A stretch of DNA of 64,000 bases from Alitta virens. Taxonomy: Eukaryota; Annelida; Polychaeta; Phyllodocida; Nereididae. The translations under genes and the position numbers were made by a program. The stretch is taken from contig OW028584.1 in NCBI GenBank assembly GCA_932294295.1, positions 8,874,407-8,938,406 on the forward strand, written 5' to 3'. Below the pieces are notes generated by a model, which saw only the letters and a list, made by a program, of their open reading frames with translations, made no database searches and was not told the DNA's origin. Shown in pieces: positions 57,811 through 64,000 of the stretch. The first letter of the stretch is position 1; every line of letters begins with the position of its first letter.

Positions 57811-58490
57811 ATGAACCGTGACTCTTCGAACGTTTCGAGTATATTCAAATTCGAGTGCCCCTCTTCAACTATGGTCATCGGACCATCCATGGCAGGTAAG
57901 ACAGTTCTGACTCTCGACATACTTCGAAATGCTACAGAAATGTATACAGTACCTCCCAAGAACATAATCTACGCTTTCGGAGTGTATCAGAAGGTTTTCA
58001 CTCAATTGGAAACGGAATTGAATAATATTACATTTCACGAGGGACTACCTACTAAAGAAATGATAGAGAGTCTGGGTTCGGAAGAAGAGGAAGACCACAG
58101 CCTAATGGTCATAGATGATCTCATGGATGAGATATGTAAATCAGCCGAAATGTGTGCCCTATTCACTAGAGATGTACATCATCGTCGTATTTCGGTCATA
58201 ATGATTACCCAAAACATTTACCATCAATCCAAGTATTCGCGCACTATCAGCTTGAACACAACTACTTAATATTAATGAAGACCTGCAGAGACTTGCAGCA
58301 GATACATCACCTTTCTCGTCAGATGTTCCCTAGCACTCCTAAGAGACTGTTGGAGGCTTACGAAGACGCCACTCGCCGACCAAGAGGGTACCTTGTGGTT
58401 AACAATCTTACGGGCTCCGGTGACGAAGACGTACGACTGAGTACGAATATTTTACCTAAAGACACTCTTGTCTTGTACACTAGAAAGTAA
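57811..58490 (+). pseudogene. Polinton packaging ATPase (FtsK/HerA, A32-like), one frameshift
   Basis: This is the genome-packaging ATPase shared by Polintons and adenovirus/PRD1-type viruses. Walker A is GPSMAGKT (about residues 28-35); Walker B is LMVIDDLMDE (about 108-117); a sensor-like VIMITQN follows. The first frame ends at 58269. The remainder is in another frame at 58275-58490 (DLQQIHHLSRQMFP, RPRGYLVVNN), joined by open sequence reaching back to about 58255, so a one-base frameshift lies at about 58250-58260. Total length (about 225 residues) fits the family. The next ATG (58492) begins one base after this stop. Confidence 0.85.
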
Positions 58491-58491
58491 C

Positions 58492-58995
58492 ATGTCGACT
58501 CGTCTCAGGAAATGCATGACTTTTATAGAGCTAGTTGTCAACTCAGGTAAAGTTTCACCCGTCCTAGCTAGAAGTCTATTGGACAAGGCCAAAAGCGAAC
58601 AGGCTCTATGCATCATAGAACTCATAGTCAACACGCTTCAGGGTAACCTGGAGATACCGGAGGAGGTTCATCGTACTCTAGTGAAAAGCAGGGCTATTCT
58701 GAGGAAGCTATCTTTTATAGATGACCCCGAACTAGCCAAGGATGGCCTCTGTAAGCACTACAGGACTGTAGTGAATTTCCTGACTCATTGCACTCCTTTC
58801 CTCGATAAAGCAGCAGGTGTAAAGCGTCCTCCTCCTCCTCCTAGGCCTCCTACGTCTCCTCCTCGTTTCCGAGCAAATATAGAAGTTAAAGAAGAATCCG
58901 AAGAAGAGGAATCCGAAGAAGAAGAATCCGAAGAAGAAGAGGAATACGAAGGGGAATCCGAAGAAAAGGAATCCGAAGAAGAAGAATCGAAATAA
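58492..58995 (+). CDS. Polinton conserved small protein with acidic tail
   Basis: 168 residues from the ATG at 58492. The core (CIIELIVNTLQGNLEIPEEV, RTLVKSRAILRKLS) resembles a short protein found in many Polintons and adintoviruses with the pattern LC.I..N.L.GN.PL....K..L...K..L. That family is thought to be virion-associated, but its role is not settled. Here the basic, glycine-rich end usual in the family is replaced by a Pro run (PPPPPRPPTSPP) and about 45 residues of SEEEE-type repeats. It sits one base downstream of the ATPase stop. Confidence 0.6.
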   Translation: MSTRLRKCMTFIELVVNSGKVSPVLARSLLDKAKSEQALCIIELIVNTLQGNLEIPEEVHRTLVKSRAILRKLSFIDDPELAKDGLCKHYRTVVNFLTHCTPFLDKAAGVKRPPPPPRPPTSPPRFRANIEVKEESEEEESEEEESEEEEEYEGESEEKESEEEESK

Positions 58996-59045
58996 TCCGT
59001 AGAAGAATCGAAATAATCCAAAGAAGAAGAAGAAGAAGGAGAAGA

Positions 59046-60023
59046 ATGACCTCCGTAATGAAATTTAACAAAAAGGTCTTCGTAGTACCGGAGGAGAAGT
59101 AACTCACAATGTTGGAAAATAAAAAGTTGAGGGATGAGGGCGATCGTGTAGGCGATCGCCCTCCCCCCGCCCATGTACCAGGAGGATCGGAAGAATCTTG
59201 TTCGGCTAAAAAAATTAACGAGAGGGAGGATGAATCGATCGGGGGCTCCGGAGACCATCTCCCTGAAAAGAAAAGAGTCTCTCCTTCTTCTACTTCTTCT
59301 TCTTCGGCTAAAGATAGGAGGATAAGTACCGGAGGGAGTGGGAGTGGGAGTGGAAGTGGGAGTGGGAGTGGAAGTGGAAGTGGGAGTGTCTTGGAAAGAG
59401 CTAAATCGACACTCTCCGAAGAGTCTCAGAAGAGTAACGTGACGGCAATTTACTACCAGATTCTTCCCTACTGGATGATAAATAAGGACGGAGAAGAGGA
59501 AGGTTACATAGATTTACTACTACATACTCAATCCCAGCTTTACCCTATTCCTCCGAAACACCAAGAATTTTATTCCCTATTATTAGAGTGCGAAGTGCCC
59601 TTGAGACTCATTTCTAACTCAAGGTTGAGAAGGGTACTCCATTATTTGAAGAACGAGAGGAGTGAAGAAGACGAAGAAGACGAAGAAGACGAAGAAGACG
59701 AAGAAGACGAAGAAGACGAAGAAGACGAAGAAGACGATGAAGACGAAGAAGACGAAGAAGACGAAGACGAAGAAGACGAAGAAGACGAAGAAGACGAAGT
59801 CGAAGAAGAAGAAAAAGAAGTCAATTTGAAGAGGTCGAAATTCGGGGCAAGTAGAAAGAAGTTTGCGAAGGAGAAAAATAAGAAGCTACGAAAGAAGATA
59901 GCTGCGAATACCGATACAACGAATACTACTAAAGTCAAGGGGTCAAATGTCGAGGACCGTCGTAATAAGAAAGCCGGTAAGACATCGACTTGGACAAAAA
60001 AGAAATCCTGGATAAAAGTCTAA
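59046..60023 (+). pseudogene. Polinton accessory protein with GS and EED repeats
   Basis: ATG at 59046 gives 18 residues ending KKVFVVPEEK, then TAA (59100-59102); the same frame continues from ATG 59109 for 304 residues. The leading VVPEE-type motif resembles the start of an accessory protein in adintoviruses, which suggests the TAA is a nonsense mutation; alternatively 59109 is the true start. Next come a (GS)n run, a folded-looking segment (AIYYQILPYWMI, LLLECEVPLRLISNSRLRRV), a (DEE)n acidic run of about 45 residues, and a Lys/Arg-rich end. Function unknown. Confidence 0.5.
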
Positions 60024-60072
60024 GTAAAAGGATTACTGAGAGGTAGGAGGGGAAAAAAAAAAAAAGGAGACA

Positions 60073-61172
60073 ATGGTGTTGCCTAAGGATATCGACGCTT
60101 ACTTGAACAGACATTTTTACAACCCTAAATCACCTGGAAGTTTTACCAGTGCTGCCAAACTACACTCAGTAATAAAGAAAGAGGGGAGATGCAACCTTAC
60201 GCTAGCTAGGATAAAGGACTGGGCCAGAGGACAGGACATTCTGACTCTACATAAGACGGCCAGACAACATCAACCGTTGTACAGAAGAGTCATTGCACCC
60301 GGTATAAATCACTTGTGGGACACGGATTTACTCGTACTCACGGGTAAGAGATTCACCACAGTTAATGAGGGTAATGCGTACATTCTCATAACGGTTGATG
60401 TATTTTCGAGGTATTGCTACGCCGAAGCGATCAAAAGTAAAGGAGGAAAGGATGTGACCGAGGCTTTTAAAAGTATTTTGGATAGGTCAATGTCCATACC
60501 CCGTTTCCTAAGGAGTGACAGAGGAACGGAGTTCTCAAACTCTCTAGTACAGGCTTTATTCAAAGAAAGGGGGATAAAGCATTACTACGGTTCGACGGAG
60601 ACAAAGGCGAACTAGTCAGAAATTCTAATCAAAAATGCATTCGTGCATAGGCGTATCCCCTGCCTGAGTGACTCGAGGAAATGAGCGTGATGTCTGGGAT
60701 TACCAGTACGTGATCAATTCCCTTCACTATCGAAAGACACTAAAAAGAGCTCTGAGGTTGACTGGAAGGAAAAAGAGGAAGAAATCGTACCCCTACAAAT
60801 ACTCTGTAGGTGAGACCGTTTGCCAGAAAACCGTTTTATCGCGCTTACGACGAACAGTTCACGGGCGAGGTCTTCACTGTGAGAGCTAGAAAGATTATTG
60901 ATGGTGTCACGGTTCATTAACCCAAAGACTACGGAGGGGAGAATGTAGACGGTCACTTCTACGCCAGTGAATTAACCTCGGTTAGATACGACCCTAAGGC
61001 CCTTTTCAAAATAGAAAAGGTTTTGAAAACCAGAGTACGCCAGGGTGTTCGTGAGAGTCTGGTAAAATATCAGTCTTGGCCTGACAAGTACAACGAGTGG
61101 ATCGCTACATCGTCTATTAAGGATCTGGATAAGAAAAAGAAGTCGCAGAAGTCGAAGAAGTCAAAGAACTGA
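60073..61172 (+). pseudogene. Polinton retroviral-type integrase with chromodomain, decayed
   Basis: The intact first part (60073-60615, 180 residues) has an N-terminal region and two of three catalytic residues: NHLWDTDLL and LRSDRGTEF. TAG at 60613-60615 interrupts just before the third, which is recognisable in SEILIK. TGA follows at 60682-60684. Coding then shifts to another frame (60668-60889, an SH3-like SVGETV segment) and again from about 60846, with TAA at 60918-60920. The third frame ends with a chromodomain (KIEKVLKTRVRQGV, KYQSWPDKYNEWI) and a Lys tail. Integrases of this layout insert Polintons, making a 6-bp target duplication. This copy is inactive as read. Confidence 0.88.
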
Positions 61173-61214
61173 AGAAGAAATAGAAGAAGCCAAAGAAGAA
61201 GAAAAAAGAAGAAA

Positions 61215-61673
61215 ATGTTAATTTGTCTGCAGAGTGACCAGTCCCCGACGGTGAACCCTAGCAATACACCAGTCCTCTTCACCTGTACATTACCCGAACA
61301 CTATAACCTAGACACGCAAAGAAGAGGTCGTTGGTACCTGGGACTGCAGGAAATTGTCTTACCATCTGTGAAGAAGGGGAATAAATGGGATGCTCTGTAC
61401 GTGTGCTGTCAGGGTTGTGAAACCTCCCCATTGGGTGGAATGTACAAACCTATCATCGCCTCTCTTAGCCTCGGTGAAATAAAAAGGAATAACTTTAAGA
61501 GGTTCTCTCCAGTACACTACGTGCCTCTCAGGGTACAGAGCTTGAGTCAGTTGACTGTAGAGATCTACTGTTCGGAGGGAGAAATATTGGAAGAATTGAA
61601 GGAGAACAGCAGGGGACAAGCTACAAAGTGTACATTCGAGTTGAAATGGATGAAAGATACAAGTCCCTGGTGA
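61215..61673 (+). CDS. Polinton penton-like minor capsid protein
   Basis: 152 residues from the ATG at 61215. The N terminus follows the pattern of Polinton penton/minor capsid proteins: SNTPVLFTCTLPEHYNLD, then GRWYLGLQEIVLP, where the protein is described as the viral vertex jelly-roll subunit. A later beta-rich part (SQLTVEIYCSEGEIL, CTFELKW) fits. The length is at the short end for this family. It overlaps the next gene by 28 nt and lies in the canonical place before the capsid gene. Confidence 0.7.
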   Translation: MLICLQSDQSPTVNPSNTPVLFTCTLPEHYNLDTQRRGRWYLGLQEIVLPSVKKGNKWDALYVCCQGCETSPLGGMYKPIIASLSLGEIKRNNFKRFSPVHYVPLRVQSLSQLTVEIYCSEGEILEELKENSRGQATKCTFELKWMKDTSPW

Positions 61674-62029
61674 CCTTAAAGCCGGATGCATGGGTGAAAC
61701 ATTTCAAAGACACAGTAGGGAAACCTTCGACATGGGATGATCAGTCTAGACTAGTGGTAATAAAGCATAGCAAAGGAGATGGAGGGGCTAAGACGGCATC
61801 AGCGGACCTACCATTGAATGTAGTTTCGCCCATAGAACAGTACGCCAACATGGCGCAGGCCGAAATGAATAAATAGACACCCGCGTACAAGCCTCTGTCA
61901 GTTTCTACTTCGAGCTCTAAGAAAGATCATTGAGGTAAGAAGAGGAAGACACCTGCAACTTCGGTCAAAGCAAACAAGAACAAGACGCCTAAGAGAAGGA
62001 CTGTAGGTAAAGACATACTCAGCAAGTAA
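61646..62029 (+). pseudogene. Polinton small basic protein, two in-frame stops
   Basis: ATG at 61646 (overlapping the penton end) begins MDERYKSLVTLKPDAWVKHF; the frame meets TAG at 61874-61876 and TGA at 61931-61933 but continues with a Lys/Arg-rich sequence (KKRKTPATSVK, KRRTVGKDILSK) to TAA at 62027-62029, one base before the capsid ATG. The position and composition are like the small basic, possibly DNA-condensing or membrane-associated virion proteins of Polintons and adintoviruses. The assignment is tentative. Confidence 0.5.
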
Positions 62030-62030
62030 T

Positions 62031-63572
62031 ATGGCTACGAATGAAAAGGTTTTGGCTTCCTCAGATTTGGGGTATGACAACAGCCTTGACCTTTTTAAAA
62101 TACCTGTCACGAATTCGGGGGTAACGGAAATCAAGTACATCACTCACAAGCCGGTAAATCAATTTTCTTCAGAGGGCAATGTCAAATTCAGACTACCAGG
62201 GGCTGGCCCTAGCTATGTGGATCTAAGAGATGTCTATGTCAGGACACTAGTGAGGATAACCAGAGCGGATGGAACAACTCTCCCTAAGCAACCGGAAAGT
62301 CTGTCGGTAGGCTCCACTACTAAAAGGAGTACCGGTAGTGGTACCAGTTCTGATGACAGTACAGGTGGTACGGGTGGTACGGCTGGCACTGGTGACACGG
62401 GTGACACGAGTGGTAGCTCTGCCGCTGGTAGTTTGACTGGTGGGTCCGCTAGAGGCTCGGCTACCAGTTCTAGTACTAGCGGTAGTACCTCCAAACAAAA
62501 CTCTGATGAAGGTCCCTGGAGTGTTGGCCCTGTCAACAATCTAGCCCACTCCCTGTGGGATTCCGTAGAAGTAAGGCTAAACGATGTTGTGGTACTAGGA
62601 GGTCAGACGGGTTACGCTTACAGATCAATGATAAACACCCTCTTGGATGACAATGGCGGAAATGATTCGGACCTAGAATGCAGCATGTTTGTCAAAGATA
62701 CAGCTGGTAGTATGAACGAGGCTACAATGAGATTTGCTTCAAACGAAGGTTTCGTCGAAAGATCCAAAAGGATGGAGGGTAGTCGGACTGTGGAATTGAT
62801 GGCTAAACTAGACTTAGATGTTTTTAAAGTGAAGAAATGTCTGATTAATGGGATTTCGATAGACATTTGTTTGACTCCCACTAGTCACAATTTCCGTCTC
62901 ATGACAGCCAATGTTTCAACCAAGGATTATATTCTCGAAATTCAAGATATATCTCTTATCGTGAAACAAGTCATGCCTAGCAATCCCATACTTGTTGGAC
63001 ATCAAGAGGTCATAGAGAAGGAACTCTCCAGAGCGAGATATTTCTATATAAAAGAGGAGTTACGTAAATTTTCCCTAGCCAAGGGAACATCTTCCTTTTA
63101 TGTCGAAGATGCCTTCAATGGTAAAATCCCTCAAAAGATGGTTCTAGCCTTTGTGGCTGGAGATGCGTTGACTGGTGATATTACCAGCAACCCCTTCAAT
63201 TTCAAACATTACCACATCAACTATATCAATGTAAGCCTGAGCGGAAATCCCACACCCAGGGGACCACTTACTTTTGACTTTAACTCTGGCAACTATCAAC
63301 AGTGCTACGGAGACCTTTACAGAGGAAAGACCGGTACATCTGACAAGAGGAGAATTACGCTGCTCTCGGAATACCCTGAAGGCTACAGTCTCTTCGTGGT
63401 TGATCTTGCTCCTCAAAATTATGACAAATACTACCCTGCCAACAGGGATGGAAATGCGAGAAAAGAGCTGCGATTTGCCAAACCTGTACCCAAATCAGTG
63501 GTGATGCTAGCTAGAGTCAGTTACCCTTCATTATACGAAGTGGATTATACGAGAAATATTTACTTAGCATAA
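62031..63572 (+). CDS. Polinton major capsid protein (double jelly-roll hexon)
   Basis: 513 residues, intact. Family signatures: LDLFKIPVTNSGV near the start, FRLPGAGPSYVDL (about 50-62), GPVNNLAHSLWDSVEVRLND (about 165-184), GYAYRSMINTLL, ERSKRME, LINGISIDICLTP, and the late KHYHINYINVSLSG and PEGYSLFVVDLAP. This is the hexon-like double jelly-roll protein first seen as an unannotated Polinton protein (F54H12.2-like in nematodes). Between about 82 and 162 there is a Ser/Thr/Gly-rich insertion (TGGTGGTAGTGDTGDT type) where relatives have a short loop. This is the only long virion gene here without a break. Confidence 0.9.
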   Translation: MATNEKVLASSDLGYDNSLDLFKIPVTNSGVTEIKYITHKPVNQFSSEGNVKFRLPGAGPSYVDLRDVYVRTLVRITRADGTTLPKQPESLSVGSTTKRSTGSGTSSDDSTGGTGGTAGTGDTGDTSGSSAAGSLTGGSARGSATSSSTSGSTSKQNSDEGPWSVGPVNNLAHSLWDSVEVRLNDVVVLGGQTGYAYRSMINTLLDDNGGNDSDLECSMFVKDTAGSMNEATMRFASNEGFVERSKRMEGSRTVELMAKLDLDVFKVKKCLINGISIDICLTPTSHNFRLMTANVSTKDYILEIQDISLIVKQVMPSNPILVGHQEVIEKELSRARYFYIKEELRKFSLAKGTSSFYVEDAFNGKIPQKMVLAFVAGDALTGDITSNPFNFKHYHINYINVSLSGNPTPRGPLTFDFNSGNYQQCYGDLYRGKTGTSDKRRITLLSEYPEGYSLFVVDLAPQNYDKYYPANRDGNARKELRFAKPVPKSVVMLARVSYPSLYEVDYTRNIYLA

Positions 63573-64000
63573 ACGTTTCAGAGATCTACGAATTGCTGTG
63601 GAAGGACCAGAAGACGAGTTCGTACGTCATGGCTGTAATACCATCAGAGGCGTTGCCTTATGTTCAACCGGACTACAGGAAGAGATGTTACATTGTAAAC
63701 ACTATGGCAAGAAAGAAATGTGACTCACCTCTCGGGCTCTCGGAGCTCTCGGGGGTCTCGGGGGTCTCAGAGTCCTGAGAAAGGGACATTGGCTGCTCAT
63801 TGTTGTTATTCATGGTGAAGCTGTTGAGTTGTTTGACTCTTTAGGACAAGATGGGACCTGGAATGGTGACATAATGACATTTATTAACCATCATGGATAC
63901 ATTAATGTTAACGGTCGCATTCTGGCATCATCGCTCTGCGGTTACTACTGTTTAGCCTATGCGTACTACAGAGCCAGAGGACTTGAAACGGTTGAAGTAC
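63560..64000 (+). pseudogene. Adenain-like maturation cysteine protease (cut by window end), frameshifted
   Basis: One frame runs over the capsid stop to 63778 and has ELLWKDQKTSSYVMAVIP and RKRCYIVNTMARKK. A second frame begins by 63781 with KGHWLLIVVIHG, VELFDSLG and SSLCGYYCLAYAYYRARG. These give the adenovirus-type protease order His (63787-63789), Asp, Cys (63937-63939). Between them a repeated CTCTCGGGGGTCTCGG tract (63729-63770) adds low-complexity Ser/Gly/Val residues and ends in TGA (63776-63778), so repeat expansion probably broke the frame. No upstream ATG was found in frame 2 close to the capsid stop. The 3' end is outside the window. Confidence 0.8.

Noticed and set aside
58785..59938. 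Ser-rich and Leu-rich minus-strand frames opposite the acidic repeat genes
   Set aside because: They are mirror images of GAA/GAC repeats in plus-strand genes and have no family features.
52355..61933. In-frame TAA/TAG stops in the Polinton as evidence of stop-codon reassignment (Gln)
   Set aside because: TGA stops and frameshifts occur as well, the capsid ORF ends normally, and the host genes use standard stops. Ordinary decay explains the pattern.

Overview
This window is animal (metazoan) nuclear DNA. It is AT-rich and gene-poor, with GT-AG introns and AATAAA signals, and most of it is mobile or virus-like DNA. The one multi-exon host gene carries a GON domain and a second gene is a single-exon GT31 glycosyltransferase. 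This mix, with Polintons, a TTAA-flanked Kolobok-like family and an env-bearing Gypsy element, suggests a marine invertebrate such as an echinoderm, hemichordate, lancelet or lophotrochozoan; the sequence does not decide which.

Layout. (1) 1-2.3 kb: minus-strand 5' part of a Polinton/Maverick protein-primed DNA polymerase B (N-terminal exon, 106-nt intron, OTU-like domain, zinc-finger region, start of the exonuclease), running off the left edge, with a TATA/CRE-like promoter. (2) 2.3-9.7 kb: non-coding DNA with a 1.49-kb tandem duplication, a 109-bp inverted-repeat element and minisatellites. (3) 9.7-16.6 kb: plus-strand host gene whose exons encode a whole GON domain plus a C-terminal domain; its introns hold a ~331-bp tandem array and a LINE fragment. 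(4) 17.3-30.7 kb: a complete 13.45-kb Gypsy-type endogenous retrovirus on the minus strand (gag, pol, baculovirus-F-like env), with two 377-bp LTRs that look identical and a GTAC target duplication. (5) 30.7-41.0 kb: repeats, a ~0.9-kb-arm inverted repeat and a 2.6-kb Kolobok-like element. (6) 41.2-42.3 kb: intact beta-1,3-glycosyltransferase gene, minus strand. (7) 42.3-48.1 kb: short inverted-repeat elements and microsatellites. (8) about 48.4-64 kb and beyond: a second, near-complete but decaying Polinton. It carries a PC4-like gene (then a 1.8-kb Kolobok-like insertion), pPolB on the minus strand, and on the plus strand packaging ATPase, two accessory proteins, integrase with chromodomain, penton-like protein, a basic protein, major capsid protein and an adenain-like protease cut by the right edge.

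The right Polinton has the replication gene (minus) and virion genes (plus) diverging from a 41-bp gap. Its capsid, penton, ATPase and protease set is a virus-like morphogenesis module. Polymerase, integrase, ATPase, protease and basic protein carry in-frame stops or frameshifts, while the major capsid ORF is intact. Both Polinton polymerases lack the expected Exo II aspartate.
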